A stretch of 34,100 bases of DNA from Bradyrhizobium sp. sGM-13 (GTDB lineage: Bacteria; Pseudomonadota; Alphaproteobacteria; Rhizobiales; Xanthobacteraceae), in the NCBI RefSeq assembly GCF_018398875.1, contig NZ_JAGWDK010000043.1:1-34100 (forward strand), given 5' to 3'. Positions 1 to 9,146 of the stretch are shown in pieces (the first letter of the stretch is position 1; each line of letters opens with the position of its first letter). A model generated the notes under the pieces. It had not been told where the DNA came from. It made no database searches and saw only the letters and a list, made by a program, of their open reading frames with translations. Position numbers and translations under genes: made by a program.

Positions 1-146
1 TCTCCAAGTTCGCCCGTTCAGTCCTGCGCCACATCCGGGTGACCTCAAAACACGAACTCAAGGAGCGCATCGTGGCTGGTATCGACGACATCAATCGCCA
101 TCCGGTCATCCACACGTGGTCCTACAAGCTCGCCGAGGCCGCCTGA
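1..146 (+). pseudogene. IS630-type transposase, C-terminal end (runs off left edge)
   Basis: The frame beginning at base 3 is open from the left edge to a TGA at 144-146. It encodes a tail of about 47 residues with FARSVLRHIRV and, at the end, HTWSYKLAEAA. This is the usual C-terminus of one IS630-family transposase subgroup, in which a phrase close to HTWTYKL follows the last catalytic region. The catalytic DDE residues lie outside the window, so it cannot be judged whether the gene is whole. It is a different subgroup from the IS630 fragment near 27.3 kb, because that N-terminus belongs to another lineage. It marks the left border of the accessory genes. Confidence 0.7.
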
Positions 147-791
147 TATGATTCGAACCAAGAAAACGCTGACCTAGCTCGGTGCATCGGTCTTCGACGT
201 AGGCAACCCTATTTCGATGAACCGTTCGGCGCCGTGCGCAGCCTTGAACATTTCGATCTTCTCGAGATCGAAGCTGCTCGACCAGCGACCGGACGTGTAA
301 GTTATGTCTGTGCCAAGGTCGCTCACCGTCGCCTCCGGTGGGATCGTCGATCCGATGTCGATCGCGCCAAAACAGTGCGAACCGATAAGATCAGCGTGCG
401 GCCAATCGGTTCTCGTGGCCGGCAACCGTGCGGGTAAGGACGACTATGCTCGCGCGCAGCTGCAATCCGTTTCTGCGTTCTACTTCATCGCGGGCTCATC
501 AGCATTCCTTCACAATATCTAATGTTTGTTGGCGGATGAGACCCGCTCTGTTCGGGCACGATCTTCACGAAAACGCGCACTGTCCGAAGCTCTTTCTTTT
601 CAAACATCATCCCCGGAACGCAACACATCGCATTTTGCGCGTGTTCTCATCGAACTATTCGATGAGTGTCATCCAACTTTAGCAATTCGAGCTTCTAAAG
701 GTCTCGCACGTCAGCGGACGCATCCGAATGAGATAGTCGATCTCAGGGCCGTGCTCCGCAATGCTCTCATGACGATGTGGAAGTAACGGCT
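147..791. other. Degenerate stretch with no convincing gene
   Basis: I see no intact gene here. One minus-strand frame, 425 down to 174, ends in a protein-like stretch (DLGTDITYTSGRW, then FDLEKIEMFKAAHGAERF) and may be the tail of a decayed gene; I do not recognise the family. The short plus-strand frames overlap one another and look like chance openings. The stretch is probably debris between the IS630 end and the ABC-transporter remnant that starts at 792. Confidence 0.4.
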
Positions 792-1066
792 ATGGCATCC
801 GTACCGATTGAGAGCGTCCGAAACAATTGTGGCGGGGTGTCCGTCTTGCGCGGTGTTTCGCTGTCGATGGCAGATGGTAAAGTCCTGACGCTGATGTGCC
901 GTCGGACGTGTGGAGGTCGGCGATGTTGCGTAGCGTGGCCGTCACCGTCGTCAAGCCCGGCACTCTGAGCGTTCTTGGGAGGCACTGGCCGACGCGGGCA
1001 ATGCTGAAGAATTTCCAAAGGGACTATCCGCATATCCGAATGAGTCTCAGCACCCCGATGCAGACG
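792..1066 (+). pseudogene. ABC transporter ATP-binding protein remnant (UgpC/MsmK type)
   Basis: Translation from ATG 792 begins MASVPIESVRNNCGG, continues VSVLRGVSLSMADGKVLTL and then leaves frame. This matches the start of sugar and glycerol-phosphate importer ATPases, which read roughly MASVxIxxVRKxYG followed by a GVSLxIxDGEF phrase. The next piece, in another frame (about 896-940), reads PSDVWRSAMLRSVA, a decayed Walker A where the family has PSGCGKSTLLR; the lysine and glycine-rich loop are gone. Downstream, about 1000-1050, MLKNFQRDYPHIRMSL resembles the start of a mature extracellular solute-binding protein, so part of a second transporter gene may be fused in. It lies directly before the phosphodiesterase and supports an ancestral ABC importer in this cluster. 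It is not functional as it stands. Confidence 0.6.
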
Positions 1067-1067
1067 T

Positions 1068-2552
1068 ATGAATTCTGATCTCCGCTTCCTTATTGTTAGC
1101 TTTGATGGTTTGCGCCCAGACCTGATTGGCCCGGGCCTGACCCCGAACCTTTGGCGCCTAAAGGCGGCCGGGGTGACGCTTGCCAGCCACCGCACCGTCT
1201 ATCCGAGCGAGACCCGCTCAGCCTTCCCGAGCCTTGTCACCGGCGCGACTACCGTTCGTCACGGCATGGTCGGCAACGCATATGTCGACCGCTCAGTCAC
1301 GCCGCCGCGATACGTTGACACTTCGGACGCAGTTCTGCTGCGCCAGCTCGATCTCGGAAGCGGCGGCCGGCTTTATTCGGCGCCGTCGCTTGGGGAGATC
1401 TTGGCGGCGAACGGGCGAAGCCTCGCTGTCCTGGCCACCAACACGCCGGGAACGGCCCGCCTCTTCCACCACAAGGCTGAGGATTTCGGGCATGTCCGCC
1501 TCTCGGGCCATTTCCGAGAGGCCTGTACGCCCGACGGGGTCCTCGCGGAGATCGAGGCGCGGGTCGGGCCGCTGCCCGCCGCGCCGCCGAACACCGAACC
1601 TGACACCGTCGGGCAGGATTGGATCACGACGGTGTTCCTCGATATCGTCTGGTCAAGCTATCGGCCGGACGTCACGGTTCTATCTTACGGCGAGCCGGAC
1701 ACCACCTCACACTTTCACGGAACAGGAGCTGAGGCAACCCGCTCCATCATTACCCATTGCGATCGCCAGTTCGGACGTGTGCTCGACTGGTGGGAGTCCG
1801 AGGGCCGACAAGCCGGAGTGCAGATCATCGCGGTCTCGGACCACGGCCATATCACGGGCCATACTTGCATCTCGGTGGCCGAAAGCCTAGGTGCGGCCGG
1901 ATTCAGCCCTGGCGTCGCGCCTTCTCCTGATGTTGATGTAGTCGTGGTGCCTGGCCAAGTCGGCGCCCTCTATCTTGCTGATCCGGATGAGGCGCAGGTT
2001 GCGCTGTTGGTTGCGACCATCACGTCCGAGCCATGGTGCGGGCCGGTGTTCACCCGCGCGAAGGACGAGCTAAGCGGCATCGCCCCAGGGAGCCTCTCAA
2101 ACCGCCTCGTGTTCGCGGATCATGTCCGTGCGCCGGACGTCACCTTTTCCTTCCGCGCCGACGATACCATCGACGCCTTCGGCCTCGTAGGTGGCACCTT
2201 CTATGACAATGATCGCCCGGCCGGGCTCGGCCTTCACGGCGGCTTGCATCCGAAGGAGCTTGCGGCGGTCGGCATTGTCGCGGGGTCTGTCTTTGCGGCA
2301 GACAGCTTCGTTTCCAGAATCCCCTCTGGGGTCTGCGATTTCGCGCCGACCATCTTACATCTGCTCGGGGTTGCGGCGCCGCCAAGCATGTCTGGCAGGG
2401 TTCTCCACGAGATCGTCCGAACCTCAACGCCTCCAGAGCCGAGCATCCGCCGAGAGGTTTTCGAGGCGCGATTGGGGAGCTATCGGCAGGTTCTCCGGCG
2501 CGTGGCGGTAGAGAGCACCAGCTACGTTGAGAGCGGAATTGCAGAAGGCTGA
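1068..2552 (+). CDS. Type I phosphodiesterase / nucleotide pyrophosphatase-like hydrolase
   Basis: This 494-residue protein belongs to the alkaline-phosphatase superfamily (nucleotide pyrophosphatase/phosphodiesterase branch), two-metal enzymes that hydrolyse phosphodiesters, pyrophosphates or phosphonate esters. The family metal site is visible: SFDGLRPD (Asp13), a nucleophile region YPSETRSAFPSLVTG with Thr49 aligning to the catalytic Thr, GEPDTTSHFHG (Asp211, His215), SDHGH (Asp258, His259) and LHGGLHP (His390/His394). No signal peptide is visible, so a cytoplasmic site is likely. ATG 1068 fits the family N-terminus, though I see no strong ribosome-binding site. Codon use is more GC-rich than in the following genes, which may mean a separate origin. 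A decayed second copy lies at 10.5-10.75 kb on the other strand. Substrate unknown; context suggests a phosphodiester or phosphonate ester. Phosphonoacetate hydrolase-like activity is an alternative. Confidence 0.85.
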   Translation: MNSDLRFLIVSFDGLRPDLIGPGLTPNLWRLKAAGVTLASHRTVYPSETRSAFPSLVTGATTVRHGMVGNAYVDRSVTPPRYVDTSDAVLLRQLDLGSGGRLYSAPSLGEILAANGRSLAVLATNTPGTARLFHHKAEDFGHVRLSGHFREACTPDGVLAEIEARVGPLPAAPPNTEPDTVGQDWITTVFLDIVWSSYRPDVTVLSYGEPDTTSHFHGTGAEATRSIITHCDRQFGRVLDWWESEGRQAGVQIIAVSDHGHITGHTCISVAESLGAAGFSPGVAPSPDVDVVVVPGQVGALYLADPDEAQVALLVATITSEPWCGPVFTRAKDELSGIAPGSLSNRLVFADHVRAPDVTFSFRADDTIDAFGLVGGTFYDNDRPAGLGLHGGLHPKELAAVGIVAGSVFAADSFVSRIPSGVCDFAPTILHLLGVAAPPSMSGRVLHEIVRTSTPPEPSIRREVFEARLGSYRQVLRRVAVESTSYVESGIAEG

Positions 2553-2725
2553 CGACAATGGCGGCAAATTCATCGGTATCGCGACAATGCGAGATGACTG
2601 TCTCTGTCCTGATGTCCGACAACGTCCCTTAAGGTGAGGGCAGAGGGCCAATTCAATTTCGTCCAACTGCATTAGAAGTCGAAAGAACTGAATACTCTGC
2701 GGTACTGTCAAGAGGAACAAGTCTT

Positions 2726-4387
2726 ATGCTGCAAGCAAATGATTCCCGTGATTGGCCTCATGGTCAGTACCAGCACCGAGGAGTGGCTTACGGTCTGAAC
2801 GGCGCAGTGTCTTCTGCTCATCCACTTGCTACCCAAAGCGGGCTGATGTGCTTACGGAATGGCGGTAACGCTATTGACGCGTTAGTCACTATGGCCGCCG
2901 TCTTGAGCGTCGTCGAGCCCAATTCGTCTGGAATTGGTGGCGTCGGCTACATGATTGTCGCAGGGCCAAAGATGCCAATTCCCCAAGTCCTTGACTTCGT
3001 AGGGCCATCGCCGAAGTCAGCTTTTCGAGATCAATTCAAGGATCCAGGAGACAAGGACCACGGCATCAAGTCGGCCATAGTGCCGGGTGCAATCGCTGGC
3101 TGGGATTTAGCGCTTAAACGCTATGGCACGATCACTCTCGATCAGGCTTTGCGACCGGCAATCGACCTCGCAGAGAGTGGTTTCCCTGTGTCTCAATATC
3201 TCTCGCGGATAATCAAAGCTTCCTGGTACACATTCTCCCGATATGAAACCACAAGCTCCATCTTTACACCAAACGGCAAGCTTCCTGATGTTGGCGATAT
3301 TTTGGTTCAACGTAATCTTGGCCGTACGCTTCGCGTTGTTGCTGCAGAGGGGGCGCGAGCATTCTACGAAGGGAGCGTTGCAGATGAAATAGTATCGTTC
3401 GCTCACAACAATGGAGGGCTCCTATCTCACGATGACCTAAAGAGCTATGAACCAGTTTGGCAGTCGCCGGTTCATGCGACGTTCCGAGACAGCACAATAT
3501 ATTGCCCGCCGCCTCCTTGTAGTGGTCTGCGTTATCTCGTCTCACTCAATATACTTGCAGGCGTAGAAGATCTTCAGCTGAAGGCTGAGCCAGACTATCT
3601 ACACTATTTGATCGAGGCATTTAAGATTGCTGGAGAGGATACGCGGCTGGAACTACATACCCCAAACGGCTGGCAGAAATTCTTCGAGCCATCTTATGCA
3701 AGTGAAGTGTTGCGTGCTGTCAAGCAGAATGCTGCGGCTCACTGGTCCGGAAATCGAATTGGTGCAGAGCCCCACTTCGAACTAAGAATGGATGACACGT
3801 TTGGAGCGGTTCGCCGTGAGAGCACGACTCATCTCGTGGCGATGGATCGAGCTGGTTACCTTGCAGCCTGTACGCAGACCATCGGAGGTGGCCCAGCCAA
3901 AGGATTTGGAAGCGGCGTCGTCTACGGCAATACCGGAATATTGATGAACAATTTTGCTCACTGGTTCGATTGGGATCCAGAGAGCCCCAATACGGTAGGG
4001 CCGGACAAAAAGGTCGAAATGTGTTTAGCACCTTCGATCATCGTGGGCCGTAATGGGGCTATCGGCGCCATAGGCACTCCTGGCTCCTGGCGCATTCTAC
4101 AAACCACACCCCAGATGATACTGAATCATCTTGCGCTCCAGCAGAACATACAAGCTGCGATAGAGGCGCCTCGTTTTTGTTTTGGAGATAGTGGTCAAAT
4201 CTGCATGGAGGGACGCTTCTCATCCGAAACCATCCAGGACCTTCGGCGCAGGGGACATGTGGTGGAGGCGCTGCCGTCATGGACCCCGGTTGTCGGGGGC
4301 GGCCACGGGATCGTGAGATGCGCTCGCAGCGGTTGTCTTCAGGGTGGGGCCGACCCGAGGCGTGACGGCATTGCTCTCGCATACTGA
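2726..4387 (+). CDS. Gamma-glutamyltransferase family protein (YwrD-like)
   Basis: A 553-residue Ntn-hydrolase of the gamma-glutamyltranspeptidase family, which cleaves itself at a Thr and then removes or transfers gamma-glutamyl or other acyl groups. The self-cleavage and nucleophile site is STTHLVAMDRAG, with Thr367 as the predicted new N-terminus. Also present are an N-terminal SSGIGGVGY loop, GSGVVYGNTGILMNN, GTPGSWRI and a GGADPRRDGIALAY tail. Where classical enzymes have NNEMDDF, which holds the substrate amino group, this one has NNFAHWFDWDPE, as in YwrD-like members, so glutathione is not the obvious substrate. No clear signal peptide is seen. A GAGG box lies a few bases before ATG 2726. 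It follows the phosphodiesterase after 173 bases and precedes the aminotransferase, suggesting removal of an acyl or glutamyl cap from an amino compound. Confidence 0.87.
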   Translation: MLQANDSRDWPHGQYQHRGVAYGLNGAVSSAHPLATQSGLMCLRNGGNAIDALVTMAAVLSVVEPNSSGIGGVGYMIVAGPKMPIPQVLDFVGPSPKSAFRDQFKDPGDKDHGIKSAIVPGAIAGWDLALKRYGTITLDQALRPAIDLAESGFPVSQYLSRIIKASWYTFSRYETTSSIFTPNGKLPDVGDILVQRNLGRTLRVVAAEGARAFYEGSVADEIVSFAHNNGGLLSHDDLKSYEPVWQSPVHATFRDSTIYCPPPPCSGLRYLVSLNILAGVEDLQLKAEPDYLHYLIEAFKIAGEDTRLELHTPNGWQKFFEPSYASEVLRAVKQNAAAHWSGNRIGAEPHFELRMDDTFGAVRRESTTHLVAMDRAGYLAACTQTIGGGPAKGFGSGVVYGNTGILMNNFAHWFDWDPESPNTVGPDKKVEMCLAPSIIVGRNGAIGAIGTPGSWRILQTTPQMILNHLALQQNIQAAIEAPRFCFGDSGQICMEGRFSSETIQDLRRRGHVVEALPSWTPVVGGGHGIVRCARSGCLQGGADPRRDGIALAY

Positions 4388-4479
4388 GACCATCGTGCCC
4401 AGAAGCTCTCCCTAGCCGATGAAGCACGCGCTTCTGGCGCTTCACCAGTCAATGACCTGCAAAACAAGAGCTTGTGCAA

Positions 4480-5571
4480 ATGGACGAACGTCAGCAATTT
4501 CATCTCGATCGGAACCTACCGCCTGAGCCTGGCGAATTCCGCGACGCATTGCGCTCGACTCTACTTCAGATCGTCGATAGCGGCCGCATAAACGATGTAA
4601 TGCGCCATCATCGCTATGGGAAGAATGAAACCGACCAACTTGCAGGTAGCGAGTGGCTTGCTGGGAGATTTTGTGAGGTTGATCTGAGTGGTCGGATTAT
4701 CCTAACGAATGGTACCAAGAATGGCGTCCTTCTGCTGCTTTCGTTAGTCGCAAATCCCGGCGATAGCGTTGTCACAGAAGAGCTTAGCGCACTTGCTGCT
4801 TGGGAGATCCCAAGGCTCCTGGGGATACGCGTCATCGGAACGCCGATCGATGCTGACGGGATGATGCCGGATGCTTTCGAGCAGATTTGCAAACGTCATG
4901 CACCGAAAGCTCTGTTCACGGTGCCGACCCTCCACAATCCGACTACGCACGTCCTTGGCCTAGACAGACGGCAAAGCATTTCTCGCGTTGCCGACAAATT
5001 TGGAGTCTCAATTATCGAGGACGATATTTGCGGCATGTTACTGCCGGAGGCTCCGCCGCCGTTTGCTTGCATCGCCCCCTCGAATGCGTGGTATGTTACC
5101 GGCGTTGGCAAGACTCTAAGCCCAGGATTTCGTTTCGGCTATATTGTCGCGCCCACTTCCCAGCACGCTCATGACTTCATAGCGCGATTTAGATCGACAA
5201 CAACTTGGGTCCCATCTCCGCTGTCGGCTGAAATCATTGCGCACTGGATCACGGATGGAACCGCAAAGCGGGTGCTTGCGACCGTGCGCGAGGACGTCGT
5301 CGCGCGGCAATTCATCGCCACAAGCTCGCTTAACGAGTCCGACATCGTCACAAAGCCTTGGGCATTAAATGTCTGGCTTCGGCTTCCGATGCATCAGCCC
5401 GCGTCGGATCTTCTGGTTGCTGCGCGTCGTGAAGGCATTTTCCTTGGCGCTGCATCAATCTTCAATACGACGCCGGACCGGCCAACGAACTCGGTGCGTG
5501 TATGCCTAGGCGGTCCATCGTCGCGCGAAGAGCTGCAGACGGCCCTTCAAAGACTCTCAAGCCTAACTTGA
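4480..5571 (+). CDS. PLP-dependent aminotransferase class I/II, MocR-like without the HTH domain
   Basis: A 363-residue fold-type I PLP enzyme resembling the aminotransferase half of MocR regulators. The N-terminal winged helix is absent, so it should act as an enzyme. Visible elements are LTNGTKNGVLLLL (cofactor phosphate region), PTLHNPTTHVLGL, VSIIEDDICG (Asp181/182) and the Schiff-base lysine in VTGVGKTLSPGF (Lys211), followed by the Arg region FRFGYIVAP. A GTG at 4474 is in frame, but ATG 4480 has the better spacing from an AAGAG box at 4466-4470, so I start there. It sits 92 bases after the glutamyltransferase and 28 before the binding protein, consistent with one operon. It is paralogous to the enzyme at 18186-19325 in the phosphonate block, which ties the two blocks together. 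The substrate is probably an amino acid or amino-phosphonate; this is not proven. Confidence 0.85.
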   Translation: MDERQQFHLDRNLPPEPGEFRDALRSTLLQIVDSGRINDVMRHHRYGKNETDQLAGSEWLAGRFCEVDLSGRIILTNGTKNGVLLLLSLVANPGDSVVTEELSALAAWEIPRLLGIRVIGTPIDADGMMPDAFEQICKRHAPKALFTVPTLHNPTTHVLGLDRRQSISRVADKFGVSIIEDDICGMLLPEAPPPFACIAPSNAWYVTGVGKTLSPGFRFGYIVAPTSQHAHDFIARFRSTTTWVPSPLSAEIIAHWITDGTAKRVLATVREDVVARQFIATSSLNESDIVTKPWALNVWLRLPMHQPASDLLVAARREGIFLGAASIFNTTPDRPTNSVRVCLGGPSSREELQTALQRLSSLT

Positions 5572-5599
5572 TTCCTCCCAAAAACGCGAGAAAGTCACC

Positions 5600-6859
5600 A
5601 TGCGTCACGCACTCCTTATCGCAAGTATTTTCTTTGGCGCCTTGTCTAGTGCGGCTTCACCGGCCATTGCTCAGAATGTCATCCGCGTCACGGCTGCTCC
5701 GGCAGCGTGGGCGCCAATGCTTCAAGAACTCGCGGCGCAATTTAAAGAGCAATATCCGGAAATCACGGTCAAGATTGAAGCAAAGAATCGGGATTTTGAA
5801 TCTTTGACCGAGCAAACACTGCGCGAGGCTATTACCGGCGATCTGCCTGATATAACTCTCACTGGCAGCAATCAAATTAGAGTGTTCGTCGAGCGTGGGT
5901 ACGCCGTCGATCTCGGTCAATTCATGTCGACCGATCGGGAATGGGGGGATGTAGGCTATAGTTCTGCGGCGGCGGACACCGGGCGCATCGACGGGCACGA
6001 ATATGGTCTAACTCTGGCGGCGTCGATGCCAGTGATCGTCTACAACAAGGACTTGGTTGCAAAGGCTGGCGCTGATCCTGAGGCGTTTCCGAGTGAGTGG
6101 CCGGACATTATCAATTTGGGCAGGAAGATTCCCGCCATCGATCGGGACATGGGGTTGTTTTTTGAACATGAGTCAAATGGAAATTGGACATACTTGGCTC
6201 TGCTCGAAAGCGCGGGAGGAAAAATAGCAACACCATCAAACGACGTCGCCTTTGCTAGCGAGCAAGGGTTGTGGGCGTTGGACGTGATTCGGCAGATCGG
6301 CGAAGCCGGCCAAGCGCGCGCGGATATGTCGAGAGACCAAGCTCGTCAGGCGTTCACTGCCGGCAAATTGGGAGCTCTCGTCACTGCCAGCTCAGCCATT
6401 GGGGGATTCCAAAAGCAGATTGGCGGACGTTTTTCGCTGGGCGTTGCGCCTTTTCCTCTTCCGTCACCGAATGGTCGGCTGCCCGTTGCCGGCTTGACTG
6501 CGGTTTTGTTTTCGAAAGACCAAGCAAAAGCCCATGCAGCATGGAAATTCTTGAAATTCGCTATGACGCCATCCTCCCAGGCAGTCATCGTGAAGAGTAC
6601 AGGAATGATTCCTTTCAACGAGAGGGCAATTAACGATCCGAACTCCCTTAGAAACTTTTACTCCTCCGAGCCCTTGTTCGCGGTCGCATTGCTCAATCGG
6701 GATCGGGTGACAAGCTGGTATTCATTCCCAGGACCGAATTCAATCAAGATCTTCAATACCATCAAGGACATCCTGCAAAAAGTAATGACCATAAAAATGC
6801 CCCCTGAACAAGCGCTGCAAGAAATGAAATCAAAGGTGGCGGCACTTCTGGCGCGGTAA
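5600..6859 (+). CDS. ABC transporter extracellular solute-binding protein (family 1, UgpB-like)
   Basis: This 419-residue protein starts with a Sec signal peptide: Arg/His, a hydrophobic core and an ASPAIAQ cleavage site near residues 24-25. It is the periplasmic receptor of an ATP-driven importer. After the signal come APMLQELAAQFKEQYPEI and GDLPDITLTGSNQIRVFVERG, typical of family 1 binding proteins for sugars or glycerol-3-phosphate, and later SEWPDIINLGRKI and AAWKFLKFAMTPSSQ. ATG 5600 follows a GAGAAAG box. The spacing of 28 bases before and 32 after indicates co-transcription with its neighbours. No permease genes are in the window, and the nearest ATPase (792) is a remnant, so import would need components encoded elsewhere. 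The ligand cannot be read from the sequence; the neighbouring hydrolases make a phospho-compound plausible. Confidence 0.88.
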   Translation: MRHALLIASIFFGALSSAASPAIAQNVIRVTAAPAAWAPMLQELAAQFKEQYPEITVKIEAKNRDFESLTEQTLREAITGDLPDITLTGSNQIRVFVERGYAVDLGQFMSTDREWGDVGYSSAAADTGRIDGHEYGLTLAASMPVIVYNKDLVAKAGADPEAFPSEWPDIINLGRKIPAIDRDMGLFFEHESNGNWTYLALLESAGGKIATPSNDVAFASEQGLWALDVIRQIGEAGQARADMSRDQARQAFTAGKLGALVTASSAIGGFQKQIGGRFSLGVAPFPLPSPNGRLPVAGLTAVLFSKDQAKAHAAWKFLKFAMTPSSQAVIVKSTGMIPFNERAINDPNSLRNFYSSEPLFAVALLNRDRVTSWYSFPGPNSIKIFNTIKDILQKVMTIKMPPEQALQEMKSKVAALLAR

Positions 6860-6891
6860 TTGATGCTTCAAATCTGTGGAAGGGACCCTAG

Positions 6892-8229
6892 GTGGAAACA
6901 ATAAGAATCCTCTGCACTCATGATTTTTATGGGGCTTACTCTCCGATGCCAACTTCATTCGGGAGTCTGCCGGGCGGGCGGGCTCTGCGGCGAGAAATGT
7001 CTAGGCTGCGGGACGGCCGCGCGGCAATTTGGGCCGATAGTGGTGACTTCATCCAAGGCGGTCCGCTTGAATGGCTGACTCAAGGTCGAGACGGCTTTCG
7101 CGCATCATGTGAACTCGGATTGGATCTGTCGGCCGCGGGAAACCACGACTTCGACTACGGCAATGACGTTCTTGAGAAAGTTGCCCAAGACCTCAGTTAC
7201 CCTCTGCTATGTGCAAATGCCGAGGTGTCTCTGCCGAAGGCCACGATTTTGCCGACCAGCGCCGGCGATATTGGGTTTATTGGTCTGACCTCGTCAGACT
7301 TACTCGCATCAAGCAACTATAGGGTTGATCGGCGCCATCCCCTTCCGGTCCAAAGGATCGAGCCAAACATACCTCTGATGGCGGATGAGCTAAGGCGAGC
7401 CGGCGCCCGCGCTGTCGTGGTGCTCCTACATGATGGAACAGATTGGCGCTTTAGCGGCGGCAAATATGAACCGCGACCGCAGAGGCTGTTTGCCAGAATT
7501 CAAGAATGGGAGGAATCGGTCGATCTCGTTGTCGGCGGCGATACACTTGGCCGACACTATGGCTCGATTGGGCGCATGAAATTCGTGCAGCCGTGGCCAT
7601 TTGGAGCGGAGATTGCGCTGGTCGATTTCGATTTCCGCAGCAGCGAGGTGTGCACCAAGTTTGCCGCTGTGCCTGTCAGAGGCTCGGAGGAATGGGATGG
7701 CTTCGGAGCGGACCTCATCAATGAGGCCAGGCAGGACGTCCTTGGTGCGCTCCCTTATTCACTGACTGCCTATTCGGGCGGGAAGGCGCCTTTGGCGGAC
7801 TTCATGGCGGAATGTATTTTCGCAGCAACGGTTGCGGATATCAGCATTGCCTATGTTGCATGTGGCCAGCCAGCATTGGATGGAATTTTTGCGTATTTGG
7901 GTAGCGGCTCCGTAACGCGCCTTCAGATCGCACAGTTAATTCCTTGGACTACTCATCAAATCTGCACCAGTGAAGTGACTCAAGCTGAGTCGAACAAGTT
8001 GCGCAGCTTGACGAACGCTGTTCGTCCTCACCGTTCTCGGGCGTGGGCCATGCATACATCCGGGTCGAGTAGTGATGTTCTTTCAATTGCCACTACAAGC
8101 GGAGCGGCAACACATGTCATTGCTGAGACGATTGGCAGAGAGCTCGAGTGGGAGCGGCCCGGAGAGACGATTTTCGAAGGGGTACGAACAGTGCTTGGAC
8201 GTGCTGATCGCAGCCGGACATTGGCTTGA
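6892..8229 (+). CDS. 5'-nucleotidase / metallophosphatase-like protein with altered metal site
   Basis: A 445-residue calcineurin-like metallophosphatase of the UshA/5'-nucleotidase family, which normally removes phosphate from nucleotides or related esters. The start is GTG 6892, with an AAGGGA box seven bases upstream. Conserved pieces are ADSGDFIQGG (Asp52), AAGNHDFDYG (Asn84, His85) and VVLLHDGTDW (His180). Two motifs are changed: the first metal motif, usually DxH, reads THDFYG (Asp11, then Tyr13 instead of His), and the last, usually GGHxH, reads GGDTLGRH (Asp217 instead of His). No signal peptide is visible, which is unusual for a family that is mostly periplasmic. It is the last gene of the left operon, 32 bases after the binding protein. 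It may be a divergent hydrolase with a new metal arrangement or a catalytically dead relative. Confidence 0.8.
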   Translation: METIRILCTHDFYGAYSPMPTSFGSLPGGRALRREMSRLRDGRAAIWADSGDFIQGGPLEWLTQGRDGFRASCELGLDLSAAGNHDFDYGNDVLEKVAQDLSYPLLCANAEVSLPKATILPTSAGDIGFIGLTSSDLLASSNYRVDRRHPLPVQRIEPNIPLMADELRRAGARAVVVLLHDGTDWRFSGGKYEPRPQRLFARIQEWEESVDLVVGGDTLGRHYGSIGRMKFVQPWPFGAEIALVDFDFRSSEVCTKFAAVPVRGSEEWDGFGADLINEARQDVLGALPYSLTAYSGGKAPLADFMAECIFAATVADISIAYVACGQPALDGIFAYLGSGSVTRLQIAQLIPWTTHQICTSEVTQAESNKLRSLTNAVRPHRSRAWAMHTSGSSSDVLSIATTSGAATHVIAETIGRELEWERPGETIFEGVRTVLGRADRSRTLA

Positions 8230-8283
8230 TAGTGAGTTTGAGTATTGCAGCGTGTGGTGCAGAATCTCGTCGCATAAATCTAG

Positions 8284-8945
8284 CAGGCTGTTGAAAAGGT
8301 GCTCGCCGCCGACCGGTGACCGTGATTCATTGGCTCCGACGAGAGTCGGAGATGGTGCGTGCACGGCGGCGCCAATCGAACGGGCGAGCTGTTCAGCTGC
8401 GTTGACCTGGAGGACGCGGTGCGGCGCGATCATCCGCTGCGAGCGATCCAGACGATTGTGAACGAGGCGCCGTTGGCGCTGGAGCGCGAGTTTGCCGCGC
8501 TCTGTTCGCCGATTGGGCGGCCGCCGATCCCGCCGGAGAAGCTGCTGCGGGCGATGCTGTTGCAGGCGTTTTATTCGATCCCGTGCTTCGACCACCGATC
8601 CGGACGCCAGGCTCTACCGCAAGGGTAAAGGCAGGGAGACGAAGCTGTGCTTCATCGGGCATGGGCTGATGGAGAACCGCCACGGCTTGCTGGTCGACGC
8701 CTCTCTGACGCTGGCGGACGGGCATGCCGAACGGGTGGCCGCGCTGCACATGATCGAGCCTCGTGCAGACCGGCCGACAGCGATCACGCTTGGCGCCGAC
8801 AAAGCCCAAAAGACTTCGTCAACGAGCTGTGCTCGATGAACGTGACGCCGCATGTGGCGCAGAACACCGGGCGGCCGCAGCTCTGCGATCGACGGGCGAA
8901 CGACCCGTCACGGCGGCTATGCTGTCAGCGAGGTGAACTTATTCT
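8284..8945 (+). pseudogene. IS5-type transposase, internally deleted and frameshifted
   Basis: The piece from about 8352 to 8585 encodes the N-terminus of an IS5-group transposase: GELFSCVDLEDAVRRDHPLR, then RPPIPPEKLLRAMLLQAFYSI. Immediately after it the sequence jumps to the middle of the same protein family (STTDPDARLYRKGKG, CFIGHGLMENRHGLLVDASL, ADGHAERVAALHMI, TAITLGADK). It then shifts frame at least twice (KDFVNELCSMNVTPHVAQNT, SAIDGRTTRHGGYAVSE) and ends at about 8940. A large internal part, including the DDE-bearing centre, is missing. The motif CAGGCTGTTGAAAAG near 8286 may be the outer left end. The element is dead and sits directly behind the left operon, so it may have removed downstream genes such as permeases; that is inference. 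Confidence 0.8.
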
Positions 8946-9146
8946 GCGGTCAGTTGTCACCGCAATCCATCGCTAAATCAAAGTGTTCAATCACATTATT
9001 CGATGCTTGTCACCGGATTGTTGCTTCCCAACGATATTGCGCTGGCTCGCACTATCGCGAGAGCCGTTGTGCCAACAACCGGTGAGAGCGGGTCCGTTTG
9101 AATAGTAGTGTCGCGGCGCCCTTGCAGAGATGATTGGAGAGATGAA

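Noticed and set aside
767..1195. Minus-strand frame of 142 codons opposite the ABC remnant and phosphodiesterase start
   Set aside because: It overlaps the well-supported phosphodiesterase start and the ATPase remnant, and its Arg/Pro-rich composition is that of an antisense shadow.
9036..9070. Terminator hairpin around GGCTCGCACTATCGCGAGAGCC
   Set aside because: The arms pair imperfectly and no T run follows.
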